Shown here one piece after another: positions 22,114 through 31,906 of a stretch of DNA of 64,000 nt (its first letter is position 1; each line of letters begins with the position of its first letter). A model generated the notes under the pieces. It saw nothing but the letters and a program-made list of their open reading frames with translations. It ran no database searches and was not told where the DNA came from. The translations under genes were made by a program, and so were the position numbers. The stretch comes from an uncultured Eubacteriales bacterium (GTDB lineage Bacteria > Bacillota > Clostridia > Oscillospirales > CAG-272): positions 36,596 through 100,595 of the forward strand of contig CAKROZ010000006.1 of the NCBI GenBank assembly GCA_934373635.1, read 5' to 3'.

Positions 22114-24050
22114 CAGTGGATTCTGTCTCCGTTTTTCGCCGCAGGATCGAGGAAGACAACCTTGATCTCCTCCTCACCCGAGGCGAGAAGCATCCCGTAG
22201 CTGTCGACACCGCAGAGCTTCGCGGGCTTCAGATTGGCGACGACGATGACCTTCTTTCCGATCAGGTCGTCGGGGGTATAAAATTTCGCGATGCCCGAGA
22301 CGATCTGTCGTTTTTCGTAGCCGAGATCGACCGTGAGTTTCAGAAGCTTCTTCGCCTTCGGCACGGGCTCGCAGGTGAGGATCTCGGCGACGCGGAGCTC
22401 GGTCTTCCCGAAGTCCTCGATGCCGATTGGCTCTTCGTGTGCGGGCTCCTCCGTCTTCTCCGCCTCGGCTTGCGCGGCGGCGCGGCGCGCCTCCTGCTTT
22501 TCGAGGAATTCTTTTTCATCAAGACGGGCGAAGAGGATCCCACCCTCTCCGAGAGGACGTCCCGCCTCGAGCGCGCCGAAGGCGGAGGTGGTGTCGTAGC
22601 TCTTCTTGTCCGTCCCGAGCTCGGCAAAGATCTTTTCCGCCGTCGTCGGGAGATAGGGGGTCAGAAGAACCGCCGCCTGTCGGATGGTCTCAAGCAGATT
22701 GTAGAGAACGGTGCCGAGGCGCGCGCGCTTCGTTTCGTCCTTTGCAAGCGCCCACGGCATGGTTTCGTCGATATATTTGTTGGCGCGACGGAGCATGGAG
22801 AAGATCTCGTCGAGCGCGTCCGCAATGTGGTATTCCGACGCGAGGGTGCGGGAGGCATCCGCCGCGTGCTTCACGGTATTTTCAAGATCGGAATCGATCT
22901 CCTCCCTCTCCGAAGGGGTCGGCACGATGCCGTCGAAATACTTCTTCGTCATCGCGTGCGTGCGGCTGACGAGGTTGCCGAGGTTGTTGGCAAGATCGTT
23001 GTTGTAACGGGCGAGCACGCCCTCATAGGTGATCGCACCGTCGGAGCCGTAGGGCATCTCGGAAAGCGCGTAATAGCGCACGCCGTCGACGCCGATGTCG
23101 GAGGCGAGCTCATCGGCGTAAACGACATTGCCGCGCGACTTGCTCATCTTATCCGTCCCGAAATTGAACCACGGGTGACCGAACACCTTCTTCGGCAGAG
23201 GAAGCCCGAGCGCCATCAGGAAGATGGGCCAGTAGATGGTATGGAACCGCAGAATATCCTTGCCGATGATGTGCACGTCGGCGGGCCACCATTTGCGGAA
23301 GGTCTCGCTCTGCTCCTCATAGCTCTTGTCGGGATCGTAACCGATGGCGGTAATATAGTTGGTCAGCGCGTCGAGCCAGACGTAAATGACATGCTTCGGA
23401 TCGAAGTCGACGGGAATGCCCCAACGGAAGGAGGTACGGGAGACGCACAGATCCTGAAGACCCGCCTTCAAAAAGTTATTGACCATCTCCTTCTTGCGGC
23501 TCTCGGGCTCGATGAATTCGGGATGCTCGTCGATATACTTCATGAGACGGTCGGCATAGGCGGACATACGGAAGAAGTATGCCTCCTCCTTTGCCTGTCC
23601 GACGGGTCTGCCGCAATCGGGGCACTTCCCGTCCACGACCTGCGTCGAGGTGAAGAAGGACTCGCAGGGCTTGCAATACCAGCCCTCATAGAAGCCCTTA
23701 TAGATATCTCCCTGCTCGTAGAAGCGACGGAAAATCTTCTGTACCGCCTTCTCGTGATAATCGTCGGTGGTGCGGATGAAATGATCGTAGCTCGCACCCA
23801 TGAGATCCCAGATTCCGCGCACCTGTGCCGCTACCTTGTCCACATACTGCTTCGGGCTAATCCCCGCCGCCTCGGCGTATTCCTCGATCTTCTGCCCGTG
23901 CTCGTCGGTTCCCGTGCAGAAAAAGACATCCTTGCCCATCTGCCGCTGAAAGCGGGCAAAGGCGTCGGACATGATGATCTCGTAGGTGTTGCCGAAATGC
24001 GGCTTTCGCGATGCGTAGGCAATGGCGGTCGTCAGATAAAACTTTTCCAT
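22113..24050 (-). CDS. metG: Methionyl-tRNA synthetase
   Basis: 645 aa class I synthetase. HIGH-like PHFGNTYEIIMSDAF near residue 18, Zn-type Cys pairs (CKPC, CPDC near 125-145), KMSKSRGNV near 300, and a C-terminal EMAP/Trbp111 tRNA-binding domain (FGKTELRVAEILTCEPVPKAKKLLKLTVDLG) from about 540. An Ala/Glu-rich linker joins the domains. Full length for the type with a fused C-terminal domain. Confidence 0.97.
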   Translation of the reverse strand: MEKFYLTTAIAYASRKPHFGNTYEIIMSDAFARFQRQMGKDVFFCTGTDEHGQKIEEYAEAAGISPKQYVDKVAAQVRGIWDLMGASYDHFIRTTDDYHEKAVQKIFRRFYEQGDIYKGFYEGWYCKPCESFFTSTQVVDGKCPDCGRPVGQAKEEAYFFRMSAYADRLMKYIDEHPEFIEPESRKKEMVNNFLKAGLQDLCVSRTSFRWGIPVDFDPKHVIYVWLDALTNYITAIGYDPDKSYEEQSETFRKWWPADVHIIGKDILRFHTIYWPIFLMALGLPLPKKVFGHPWFNFGTDKMSKSRGNVVYADELASDIGVDGVRYYALSEMPYGSDGAITYEGVLARYNNDLANNLGNLVSRTHAMTKKYFDGIVPTPSEREEIDSDLENTVKHAADASRTLASEYHIADALDEIFSMLRRANKYIDETMPWALAKDETKRARLGTVLYNLLETIRQAAVLLTPYLPTTAEKIFAELGTDKKSYDTTSAFGALEAGRPLGEGGILFARLDEKEFLEKQEARRAAAQAEAEKTEEPAHEEPIGIEDFGKTELRVAEILTCEPVPKAKKLLKLTVDLGYEKRQIVSGIAKFYTPDDLIGKKVIVVANLKPAKLCGVDSYGMLLASGEEEIKVVFLDPAAKNGDRIH

Positions 24051-24228
24051 CGATGTTTCTCCTTGTAACGCGGGCGGCAGATGAGCCGTGCGCGGTTTTA
24101 TTACGTTATTTTACCACAGATGTGCGGCGAATACAAGTTTTTTCCCCGATTTTTTCATAAATTCCGTATTTTTTCTTTTTTTGAGAGAAAGAAACGCGAA
24201 AAAATCCCCCGCGGGCGGGAAATAAAGA

Positions 24229-24257
24229 TTGACATTTTCGCGCGTTTCGTATATAAT
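24229..24257 (+). promoter_or_regulatory. Promoter of holB-ricT
   Basis: TTGACA (24229-24234), 17-bp spacer, TATAAT (24252-24257), both at consensus, 30 bp before holB. Confidence 0.9.
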
Positions 24258-24286
24258 GGAGGTATGATTTTTACGGGAGGGAGCCT

Positions 24287-25321
24287 ATGCGAAGCTATTT
24301 TCCGACGCTCGTCGGCAATGAAGCGACATCGCGCCGCCTCGGCGAGGCGATCCGCGGCGGCACATTTCCGCACGCGCATCTCATCGTCGGTCCTGCGGGA
24401 AGCGGAAAGCATACGTTCGCTCTCGGGATTGCCGCGGCGCTTAACTGCGAGAACGCCGCGCGGGACGAGCTCCCTCTTCCCTGCGGAATCTGCAACACTT
24501 GTCGCAGGATCCGCGAGGGGAACTTCACCGACGTCAAGCTGCTCCGCCGCACGGAAGGGCGGGCGACCATCGGCGTCGAAGAGGTGCGCGCCTTCCGTGA
24601 GGACATGTTTCTTTCCGCGAGCGAATCTTCTCATAAGATCTACATCGTCGAGGACTTCGACACCGCGACGCCCCCGGCGCAGAACGCGCTGTTGAAGGTG
24701 CTCGAGGAGCCGCCCTCCGACGTCGTGATCCTTCTTCTCGCCGACGGGTGCGGGAAGATCCTCACCACCATTCAGAGCCGTGTTCAGCTCACCCGTATGC
24801 GCAGACTCGAGCCGCAGGTCATCGAGGACTATCTTCTGAAAAAGAGCCCCGATGCCAAGGCGTTATACGAGCGGGATGCCGAGGGCTTCCGCGCCGCCGT
24901 GCTCCGTGCGGATGGAAAGCTCGGTGCAGCGCTCACCGACGTCACGGGAAAGGAGAGCGAGTCGACGAAAAAGGCGCGTGCCGTCACCGAGGCGCTTCTA
25001 CGCGCTTCCCTGCCGAACACCCCTTACCCCGCCGTGCGTGCCGCCGTCTTTGCTCTGCCGACAAAGCGCGCGGAGCTTTCGGACGCGCTCGACGACGTGC
25101 TTCTCGCCCTGCGTGACCTCCTGCTCGTCAAATGCCGCGCGGAGGAGACCCCTCTTTTTTACACGAACCGACATGCGGCAGAGGAAGACGCCGCACCGAT
25201 GACCAAAAAACGCATCCTGCGCCTTTTCGACCTCTTCTCGGAGGCGGCGGGATACAACCGACAGAACGGGAATATCACGGCGATCCTCTCGGATCTTTCG
25301 GCAAAGCTCAAAACCGTATAA
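24287..25321 (+). CDS. holB: DNA polymerase III delta-prime subunit
   Basis: 344 aa AAA+ clamp-loader subunit. P-loop GPAGSGKHT (35-43), the zinc-binding CGICNTCRR (about 66-74), VEDFDTATPPAQNALLKVLEEPP (Walker B and the sensor region). The usual SRC motif before the collar domain reads QSRVQ here. It loads the beta sliding clamp with delta and tau. GGGAGGGAG precedes the ATG. Followed 16 bp later by ricT, an order typical of Firmicutes. Confidence 0.93.
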   Translation: MRSYFPTLVGNEATSRRLGEAIRGGTFPHAHLIVGPAGSGKHTFALGIAAALNCENAARDELPLPCGICNTCRRIREGNFTDVKLLRRTEGRATIGVEEVRAFREDMFLSASESSHKIYIVEDFDTATPPAQNALLKVLEEPPSDVVILLLADGCGKILTTIQSRVQLTRMRRLEPQVIEDYLLKKSPDAKALYERDAEGFRAAVLRADGKLGAALTDVTGKESESTKKARAVTEALLRASLPNTPYPAVRAAVFALPTKRAELSDALDDVLLALRDLLLVKCRAEETPLFYTNRHAAEEDAAPMTKKRILRLFDLFSEAAGYNRQNGNITAILSDLSAKLKTV

Positions 25322-25336
25322 CAGAAAGGCAATTTC

Positions 25337-26293
25337 ATGGAAGAAAACGAAAAGAAAGAAAACGGTGCAAAACGCGACGGACAGGCAAAGCCCGACGCGA
25401 AGAAGCCCGAAGTCAAAAAGCCCGAGCCCCTCGTCGGCACGTTTACCGTCGTCGGCATCAATTTTCACCGCGCGGGCAAGATCTATTACTTCTCCCCCGG
25501 TAAGGAGATCTACAAAGTCGGCGACCGCGTGATCGTCGAGACCTCCCGCGGCATCGAGATCGGCACCGTGAAGCTCCCGAACCGCGACATTGACGGCAGT
25601 GAGATCACCCCGCCGCTCAAACCCGTCCGCCGCCGCGCGACCGCAAGCGACCTCGAGCGTGACGCACGTAACCGCGAAATGGAGATGGACGCCGCCCTCA
25701 TCTGCAAAAAGAAGATCAAAGAGCACGGGCTCGGTATGCGCCTTGTCGCCGCGGAATACACCTTTGACAATTCCAAACTGATTTTCTATTTCACCTGTGA
25801 GTCCCGCGTGGACTTCCGCGAGCTGGTCAAGGATCTTGCCGCGACCTTCCGCACGCGTATCGAACTCCGCCAGATCGGAATCCGCGACGAGGCGAAGATG
25901 ATGGGCGGGCTTGCCGCCTGCGGTCGTCCCTACTGTTGCTCCGACTTTCTCTCCGACTTCGTGCAGGTCTCCATCAAGATGGCGAAGGAGCAGAATTTCT
26001 CTCTCAACTCTGCGAAGGTATCGGGCGCCTGCGGCAGACTCATGTGCTGTCTGCAATACGAGCACCCCGTCTATGAGGAAGCGATCAAGGTCACGCCCCC
26101 CGTCGGCAGTACCGTCTCCACCCCCGACGGCGAAGGTGCCGTCATCGAGACGCGTCCCCTCGCGGGAGCCCTGCGCGTCAAGCTCGCGGGGAAAGACAAG
26201 GACGACATCCGTCTTTATCGCATCGCCGAAATCAAGGTCCTGAGACTTCCCGCCAAAAAATCCGAGAAAAAGTCCTCCGAAGAAGGAAAATAA
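25337..26293 (+). CDS. ricT: PSP1 / RicT family regulator
   Basis: 318 aa. PSP1 domain with the Cys-rich signatures GRPYCCSDFL and CGRLMCCLQYEHP, which in B. subtilis RicT (YaaT) bind iron-sulfur clusters in the Y-complex that drives RNA maturation through RNase Y and affects sporulation and competence. The N-terminal 35 residues are a Lys/Glu-rich disordered tail. AGAAAGG precedes the ATG. The companion genes ricA/ricF are not near. Confidence 0.92.
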   Translation: MEENEKKENGAKRDGQAKPDAKKPEVKKPEPLVGTFTVVGINFHRAGKIYYFSPGKEIYKVGDRVIVETSRGIEIGTVKLPNRDIDGSEITPPLKPVRRRATASDLERDARNREMEMDAALICKKKIKEHGLGMRLVAAEYTFDNSKLIFYFTCESRVDFRELVKDLAATFRTRIELRQIGIRDEAKMMGGLAACGRPYCCSDFLSDFVQVSIKMAKEQNFSLNSAKVSGACGRLMCCLQYEHPVYEEAIKVTPPVGSTVSTPDGEGAVIETRPLAGALRVKLAGKDKDDIRLYRIAEIKVLRLPAKKSEKKSSEEGK

Positions 26294-26356
26294 ACCGTCT
26301 TTTTCCCGATTTTCCGTCTTTTTTCGCACGATACGAAAATATTTTTGAAAAAGCAC

Positions 26357-26384
26357 TTGATTTTTTCCGCAAATATGTTACAAT
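26357..26384 (+). promoter_or_regulatory. Promoter of the small ferredoxin gene
   Basis: TTGATT (26357-26362), 16-bp spacer, TACAAT (26379-26384), 34 bp before the start codon. Confidence 0.65.
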
Positions 26385-26417
26385 TAGGTATAACATTTCA
26401 TTACGGAGGTAAAAACC

Positions 26418-26588
26418 ATGGCTTATAAGATTTCCGACGAATGCATCAGCTGCGGCGCTTGCGCCGATGCTTGCCCTGTCGGCTGCATTTCCGAAGGCGA
26501 CGGCAAGTATGTAATCAACGCCGATGAGTGCGTGTCCTGCGGCACCTGCGCAGACACCTGCCCCGTGGGCGCACCTGCCGAGGAATAA
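26418..26588 (+). CDS. 2[4Fe-4S] ferredoxin
   Basis: 56 aa clostridial-type ferredoxin. Two cluster motifs are complete: CISCGACADACPVG and CVSCGTCADTCPVG, each with the CxxCxxCxxxCP pattern. Soluble low-potential electron carrier, a likely partner of NfnAB (57 kb) and of pyruvate-linked or hydrogenase reactions. GGAGGT lies 7 bases before the ATG; a promoter and a terminator flank it, so it is a single-gene unit. Confidence 0.95.
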   Translation: MAYKISDECISCGACADACPVGCISEGDGKYVINADECVSCGTCADTCPVGAPAEE

Positions 26589-26614
26589 TCCGTTTTACGG
26601 GTTTTCGGCTACAT

Positions 26615-26672
26615 AGCAGGCTGGAACAGTCGGAACCAACCGTCCGAGTGCGACAGCCTGCTTTCTTTATTC
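26615..26672 (+). terminator. Terminator of the ferredoxin gene
   Basis: AGCAGGCTG (26615-26623) pairs with CAGCCTGCT (26654-26662), followed by TTTCTTTATT. Confidence 0.75.
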
Positions 26673-26776
26673 TCCGGGCGAAATACCGAGGGCTCGCAAG
26701 AACGCTGCTTTTCCGTAAAATGCGAAAAGGGCGTCGACGAAAGCCTTCCGCAAGGAAACGACGGGCGAGGATGCAT

Positions 26777-27541
26777 ATGACATGTGAAAGCGAACGAATC
26801 GACGAGGTGAACGACCGTCTCCGTCTCATTCAGAGGACGGACGGCATCACCTTCGGTACCGACGCGCTCCTGCTCGCGGGGTATATCGGCAAAGGATATA
26901 CCGACGCGATGGAGCTCGGGGCGGGCTCCGGCATTCTTTCCCTGCTCCTTCTGACACGGGAAAAGGTACAACGGGTCACGGCACTCGAGGTACAGCGGGA
27001 TTACGTCTCCCTCACCGAGCGCAACGCGGCACTGAACAGACTGTCCGACCGACTCTTCCCCCGTCTTTGTGATGTGCGGGACTTTATTCCCGAAAAGGAC
27101 GAGAGCTACGACCTCGTTTTTACCAATCCCCCGTATATGAAACGCGGAACGGGGTATGAAAACCCTTCCGAAAGAAAAAATATCGCGCGCCGCGAGGTTC
27201 ACGGCACCATCGGAGATTTTCTCCTTGCCGCGGGGCGCGCTCTCACCTATGGCGGCACCTTTGCCGCCGTGTACCGTCCCGACAGGCTTGCCTCCCTCTT
27301 TTCCGCCATGCGGGCGGCGGGGATCGAGCCGAAGCGTGCGACCTTCGTCCACGCGGACGCCTCTGCCCCCGCCTCTCTCGTTCTCGTCGAGGGGCGACGG
27401 GGCGGCGGCGAGGGACTCTATCTCACGCCCCCGCTCTTTCTCTTCGCGGACAGGGCGCACACCGTCGACACACCCGAGATGAGGGAGATCGACCAAAGCG
27501 GGAGCTTCCCCGCAACCTATTATCAACGGAATAAAGGATAG
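26777..27541 (+). CDS. tRNA1(Val) (adenine37-N6)-methyltransferase-like protein
   Basis: 254 aa class I methyltransferase. DAMELGAGSGILSLLLL is motif I; LVFTNPPYMKRGTG holds the NPPY signature of amino-group methyltransferases and places it with TrmN6/YfiC. Typical start pattern ERIDEVNDRLRLIQRTDGITFGTDALLLA. Start ATG 26777 is 6 bases after GAGG; an ATG two codons earlier abuts the site. rsmI follows 4 bp later, as in many Firmicutes. Confidence 0.85.
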   Translation: MTCESERIDEVNDRLRLIQRTDGITFGTDALLLAGYIGKGYTDAMELGAGSGILSLLLLTREKVQRVTALEVQRDYVSLTERNAALNRLSDRLFPRLCDVRDFIPEKDESYDLVFTNPPYMKRGTGYENPSERKNIARREVHGTIGDFLLAAGRALTYGGTFAAVYRPDRLASLFSAMRAAGIEPKRATFVHADASAPASLVLVEGRRGGGEGLYLTPPLFLFADRAHTVDTPEMREIDQSGSFPATYYQRNKG

Positions 27542-27545
27542 CATC

Positions 27546-28445
27546 ATGGAAGAACGCGAAAAGAACCGCGTGGAGGGGGGCACGCTCTACCTTGTCGGCA
27601 CCCCCATCGGAAACCTCGCCGACCTCTCCGAACGGGCGAAGAAGATCCTCTCCGAGGTCGACTTCGTTGCCGCGGAGGATACGCGGGGATCTTTGCGCCT
27701 GCTCACCTGCTTCGGCATTCACGCGGAGCTCGTCAGCTACTTCGAGCATAACAAGAAGGCGAGCGGCGAGCGGATCCTCGAGCGGCTCAAAAAAGGTGAA
27801 TCCTGCGCCCTTATCACCGACGCGGGGATGCCCGCCATCAGCGACCCCGGGGAGGATATCGTCAGGCTCTGCGCCGAGGAGGACATCCCCGTGCGCGTCG
27901 TCCCCGGTCCCTGCGCCGCCGTGAGCGCGCTCGCCCTCTCGGGGCTCCCGACGGGGAAATTCGTCTTCGAGGGCTTTCTCCCCGCGGTGCGCGGAGAGCG
28001 GGTCAGACGGCTCGAAGCGCTCGCCGACGAGGAGCGCACCGTGATCTTTTACGAAGCGCCGCACAAACTCGTGCGAACGCTCTCCGACCTTTCCGATATC
28101 TTCGGAGAATGTCGGAAAATCGCGATCTGCCGCGAATTAACCAAGATAAACGAAGAAACCATCCGTTTTTCCATCGGAGAAGCGGTTACATATTACAAAG
28201 AACGGGAACCGCGCGGCGAGTATGTCCTCGTCGTGGAGGGAGCACCCGAGGGCACCGAAAAGCAGGCGCCGACCGTAGAGGCTCTCTCCCCTCTTGCGAG
28301 AGTGAAAGCGCTCGAGGCAGAAGGCATTTCCCGCTCCGACGCACTCAAGGCGGCGGCACGGGCGTGCGGAATGAAGAAGAGCGACTTCTATAAGCTCCTC
28401 GAGGAAGAAAAGGACAGAGTGAAAAAGAACGGAGAATCATCATGA
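27546..28445 (+). CDS. rsmI: 16S rRNA (cytidine1402-2'-O)-methyltransferase
   Basis: 299 aa tetrapyrrole-methylase-fold enzyme. Begins with GTLYLVGTPIGNLADLSERA, contains AAEDTRGSLRLLTCFGI, SCALITDAGMPAISDPGE and VPGPCAAVSALALSGLPTGKFVFEGFLP, all RsmI hallmarks. It methylates the ribosomal P-site cytidine 1402 of 16S rRNA. The last 60 residues are a variable helical tail. ATGA overlap with proB. Confidence 0.95.
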   Translation: MEEREKNRVEGGTLYLVGTPIGNLADLSERAKKILSEVDFVAAEDTRGSLRLLTCFGIHAELVSYFEHNKKASGERILERLKKGESCALITDAGMPAISDPGEDIVRLCAEEDIPVRVVPGPCAAVSALALSGLPTGKFVFEGFLPAVRGERVRRLEALADEERTVIFYEAPHKLVRTLSDLSDIFGECRKIAICRELTKINEETIRFSIGEAVTYYKEREPRGEYVLVVEGAPEGTEKQAPTVEALSPLARVKALEAEGISRSDALKAAARACGMKKSDFYKLLEEEKDRVKKNGESS

Positions 28446-29221
28446 GAATCGTCATCAAGATCGGAACATCGACCCTGACCCACACGACGGGGCAATTGAA
28501 CATCCGCCGAACGGAGGAGTTATGCCGCACCATCAGCGACATCAAAAACCGCGGAGACGAGGTGATCCTCGTCTCGTCGGGCGCCATTGCGATGGGCATC
28601 GGCAAGCTCTCCCTCGGAGAAAAACCGAAGGACATCGCGACAAAACAAGCCGCCGCCGCGGTCGGTCAATGTGAGCTTATGTATACCTACGACCGCCTGT
28701 TTTTGCAATATCATCACACTGTCGCCCAGCTTCTTCTGACGGGCGCCGACCTCAAAAACGAGGAACGGCACGAAAACTTCACGCGCACAATGACCCGTCT
28801 GCTTGCCTTAAAGACCATTCCCGTCATCAACGAAAACGACACGATCGCCACCGACGAGATTAAGGTGGGAGACAACGACACCCTCTCCGCGCTCGTCGCG
28901 GTGAGCGTGCACGCCGACCTTCTTATCCTTCTCTCGGACATCGACGGTCTCTTTACCGCCGACCCGCATACCGACCCGTCGGCATCTCTCATTCTTCGCG
29001 TGCCCGTCCTTACCGAGGAGATCCTCTCTCTCGGCGGAGGAGCGGGAGCGCTCGGCACGGGGGGAATGAAGACCAAGCTCACGGCGGCGAAAATCTGTAC
29101 CGAGGGGGGATGCGACATGGTGATCGCCAACGGAACGCGCCCCTCGATTCTGTACGACATTCTCGAGGATAAGCCAGCCCTCTGCACCTATTTCGAAGCG
29201 AAAAAGGAGCACACGATATGA
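28442..29221 (+). CDS. proB: Glutamate 5-kinase
   Basis: 259 aa amino-acid-kinase fold, first step of proline synthesis from glutamate. MRIVIKIGTSTLTHTTG (ATP site), VILVSSGAIAMG, VINENDTIATDE and LLSDIDGLFTADP are typical. It ends after the kinase domain, so the C-terminal PUA domain of longer ProB proteins is missing. It overlaps rsmI upstream and proA downstream by 4 bp each, so the operon is tightly coupled. Confidence 0.95.
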   Translation: MRIVIKIGTSTLTHTTGQLNIRRTEELCRTISDIKNRGDEVILVSSGAIAMGIGKLSLGEKPKDIATKQAAAAVGQCELMYTYDRLFLQYHHTVAQLLLTGADLKNEERHENFTRTMTRLLALKTIPVINENDTIATDEIKVGDNDTLSALVAVSVHADLLILLSDIDGLFTADPHTDPSASLILRVPVLTEEILSLGGGAGALGTGGMKTKLTAAKICTEGGCDMVIANGTRPSILYDILEDKPALCTYFEAKKEHTI

Positions 29222-30483
29222 CGGCGCTCACAAACGAAGAAATTCTCCGCCGTGCAAAGGCTGCGGCGGGCGAGGTCGCGCTCCTTGACGGCGAATGTCG
29301 CACGCGAGTGCTTCTCAAGATGGCAGACGCGCTCGAGGCGGAAGCCGAAGACATTCTCGCCGCCAACCGTGCGGACATCGAGGCGGCGCGCGCCACGCTC
29401 GGCGAGGTCATGCTCGACCGTCTTTCCCTCTCCCCCGCGCGCATTGCGGGGATGGCGAAGGGGATCCGCGACGCCGCCGCCCTTCCCGATCCCGTCGGTC
29501 GGGTGCTCTCGGAGATGCGCCGCCCGAACGGACTGCTCCTCCGAAAGGTCAGCGTCCCGCTCGGTCTTGTCGCCATGATCTACGAGAGCCGCCCGAACGT
29601 CACCGCCGACGCCGCGGCGCTCGCCTTCCGTAGCGGAAACGCCGTCGTGCTGAAGCCCGGGAAGGAAGCGCTCGGAACCTCGCTTGCCATCGTGCACGCT
29701 CTGCGCGTGGCACTCCTTTCCGAGAAGATTTCTCCCGACGCGATCTCCATGCTCTCCGACTGCTCCCGCGCGGGGGCGAAAATTCTGATGGAGGCAGTCG
29801 GGACGGTCGACCTCCTGATCCCCCGCGGCGGTGCGGGACTCATCCGCTCCTGTGTGGAGAACGCGAAGGTCCCCTGCATCGAAACGGGCACGGGCATCTG
29901 CCATGTCTATGTCGACTGCGACGCCGACGAAGAAAAGGCGCTCGCCATCGTGGAAAACGCGAAGACGAGCCGTCCCTCGGTCTGCAACGCCGAGGAGGTG
30001 CTTCTCGTCCACCGAGCGATTGCAAAGGACTTTTTACCAAAGTTAAAAAAGCGGCTCGTCGACGATCGGCGGGCGCGCGGTGAGGTCCCCGTAGAGCTCC
30101 GCCTCGACGCGGAGGCGGCGGGTATCATCGACGGTGTGCCCGCGGGAGAGCGCGACTTCGACACCGAATTTCTCGATTACATTTTAGCGGTCGGGATCGT
30201 TGGGGACGTCGAAGAAGCCGTGCGGCACATCGCGGCGCATTCCACGCACCACAGCGACGCCGTCCTGACGGAAAACGCCACAACCGCGGAGTGCTTCACC
30301 CGTGCGGTGGACAGCGCCGCCGTGTATGTCAATGCGTCCACCCGCTTTACCGACGGCGGCGAATTCGGTCTCGGGTGTGAGATCGGCATTTCCACGCAGA
30401 AGCTGCATGTCCGCGGTCCGATGGGAACCGAGGCACTTACCTCTTATAAATATATCGTTCTCGGCGACGGGCAGATCCGCTGA
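29218..30483 (+). CDS. proA: Gamma-glutamyl phosphate reductase
   Basis: 421 aa NADPH-dependent aldehyde-dehydrogenase-fold enzyme, second step of proline synthesis. IYESRPNVTADAAALAFRSGNAVVLKPGKEA is the cofactor region; the catalytic Cys lies in RPSVCNAEEVLLVH. Ends ALTSYKYIVLGDGQIR, the family C-terminus. Follows proB with ATGA overlap. Confidence 0.96.
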   Translation: MTALTNEEILRRAKAAAGEVALLDGECRTRVLLKMADALEAEAEDILAANRADIEAARATLGEVMLDRLSLSPARIAGMAKGIRDAAALPDPVGRVLSEMRRPNGLLLRKVSVPLGLVAMIYESRPNVTADAAALAFRSGNAVVLKPGKEALGTSLAIVHALRVALLSEKISPDAISMLSDCSRAGAKILMEAVGTVDLLIPRGGAGLIRSCVENAKVPCIETGTGICHVYVDCDADEEKALAIVENAKTSRPSVCNAEEVLLVHRAIAKDFLPKLKKRLVDDRRARGEVPVELRLDAEAAGIIDGVPAGERDFDTEFLDYILAVGIVGDVEEAVRHIAAHSTHHSDAVLTENATTAECFTRAVDSAAVYVNASTRFTDGGEFGLGCEIGISTQKLHVRGPMGTEALTSYKYIVLGDGQIR

Positions 30484-30519
30484 CCCGTCCGAAGATCATA
30501 CGAAAAGGAGAATCTATCG

Positions 30520-31350
30520 ATGACATATGATGTGGGATTTCTCGGGTGCGGCAACATGGGTTCCGCACTGGCACGCGCCGTCTCGAAGCAAGTCGGGAGC
30601 GGGCGCATCGCGCTTTGCGACACGGATAAGGAAAAAGCAACGGCGCTCGCCGCGTCGACGGGCGGTGTCGTCACCGACGCCGTGACGCTCGTAAAGGAAT
30701 GTGACACTCTCTTTCTCGCGGTCAAGCCGCAGGGGATGACGGACGCGCTCGCGCCCCTTCGCGAGGCGCTCGCCGCGCGGGCGGATTCCCTGCTCCTCGT
30801 CACCATGGCGGCGGGGATGCGCATCGCGGACATCCGCGCGCTCTCCGGTTTCTCTGGCAAGATCATCCGCATCATGCCGAACACCCCCGTCGGGTTCGGC
30901 GCGGGCACCGTGCTCTACTCCCTCGGCGAGGGCGTCGGAGAAAAAGAGGAAGAGGTCTTTCGTTCCCTTCTCTCCCACGCGGGACTTCTTGACCGTCTTC
31001 CCGAAGAGAAGATCGACGCGGCAGGCGCCCTCACGGGATGCGGCCCCGCCTTTGTCTACCTCTTCTGCGAGGCGCTCGCCGACGGTGCCGTCGCCTGCGG
31101 AATTCCGCGCGACAAGGCGCTTCGCTATGCGGCGGGAACCGTGCTCGGCGCGGCGAAGACCGTGCTCGATACGGGTCGCCACCCTGCCGAATTGAAGGAT
31201 GCCGTGTGCTCCCCCGGCGGGACGACCATCGAGGGGGTGCGTCTGCTCGAGGAGCGCGCCTTCCGCGCGGCGGCGATCGACGCGGTGATTGCGGCTTACG
31301 AAAAAACGGCAAAGCTCACAAGCAGCTCTGCCGACCCGAAAGACCAATAA
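30520..31350 (+). CDS. proC: Pyrroline-5-carboxylate reductase
   Basis: 276 aa, final step of proline synthesis. N-terminal NADPH-binding VGFLGCGNMGSALARAV, then FLAVKPQGM, IIRIMPNTPVGFGAGT, and the C-terminal dimer region with ALTGCGPAFVYLF and CSPGGTTIEGVRLLEE. AGGAG lies before the ATG, 36 bp after proA. Last gene of the rsmI-proBAC unit, with a terminator directly after. Confidence 0.96.
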   Translation: MTYDVGFLGCGNMGSALARAVSKQVGSGRIALCDTDKEKATALAASTGGVVTDAVTLVKECDTLFLAVKPQGMTDALAPLREALAARADSLLLVTMAAGMRIADIRALSGFSGKIIRIMPNTPVGFGAGTVLYSLGEGVGEKEEEVFRSLLSHAGLLDRLPEEKIDAAGALTGCGPAFVYLFCEALADGAVACGIPRDKALRYAAGTVLGAAKTVLDTGRHPAELKDAVCSPGGTTIEGVRLLEERAFRAAAIDAVIAAYEKTAKLTSSSADPKDQ

Positions 31351-31362
31351 CACCCGGGACAC

Positions 31363-31400
31363 AAAAAAGAAGGAAGCGGCGCACCGCTTCCTTCTTTTTT
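31363..31400 (+). terminator. Terminator of the proline operon
   Basis: Stem AGAAGGAAGCGG with CCGCTTCCTTCT, 4-nt loop, then a run of seven T. Confidence 0.9.
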
Positions 31401-31410
31401 TGTTTGAAAA

Positions 31411-31863
31411 TTGAGGTTTTGCTCTCCTGTGTTTTATGCTTTTTCGGGAAAATTGTCAATTCTCGTCCGTCTTGTGCTTCCTTTTCAAAGAAAATTTCAG
31501 GACGAAGGCATCGAGGGAATAGAGCGCGGCGGGCAGGACGATTATTCGGAGGACATCCGAAAGATCCTACGCTTTATCAAGGCGAACGAGGAGACCTATC
31601 GGTGTATTATTGTCGGCGGGGGGAATCTCACCTTCCTCGTCGGGAGACTGAAGAGCATTTTCACAAAGCGGCTGTCGGAGTCGGCTCCCTCCTACGGATT
31701 CTCAAAGAACAAGGAAAAATGTTCGGTGCAGATCTGCTTTCTCGCGGGTGCTTGCGTCGACGTGATCATCGAATATCTGAAAGGAAATCTCACGGCTTCC
31801 CTCGACACGGTGGGCGAGGTGGTCTGCGAGGCGATCGAAACGCTCCGTCATGACCGCCGCTGA
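31411..31863 (+). pseudogene. TetR-type regulator, C-terminal remnant
   Basis: Residues from about 45 to the end (YSEDIRKILRFIKANEETY, GNLTFLVGRLKSIFTKRL, FLAGACVDVIIEYLKGNL) look like the ligand-binding/dimerisation half of a TetR regulator. The DNA-binding helix-turn-helix is missing and the first 40 residues look unrelated, with no ribosome binding site near the ATG. Probably a truncated gene. Confidence 0.6.
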
Positions 31864-31906
31864 CTGTCGTTTTTTCGGAAAATGACGGAGTTTTTTTCGT
31901 TGGGTA

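Noticed and set aside
22089..24068. Long plus-strand frame opposite metG, and similar long frames opposite pflB and proS
   Set aside because: High-GC third positions keep antisense frames open; the sense strands are clear families.
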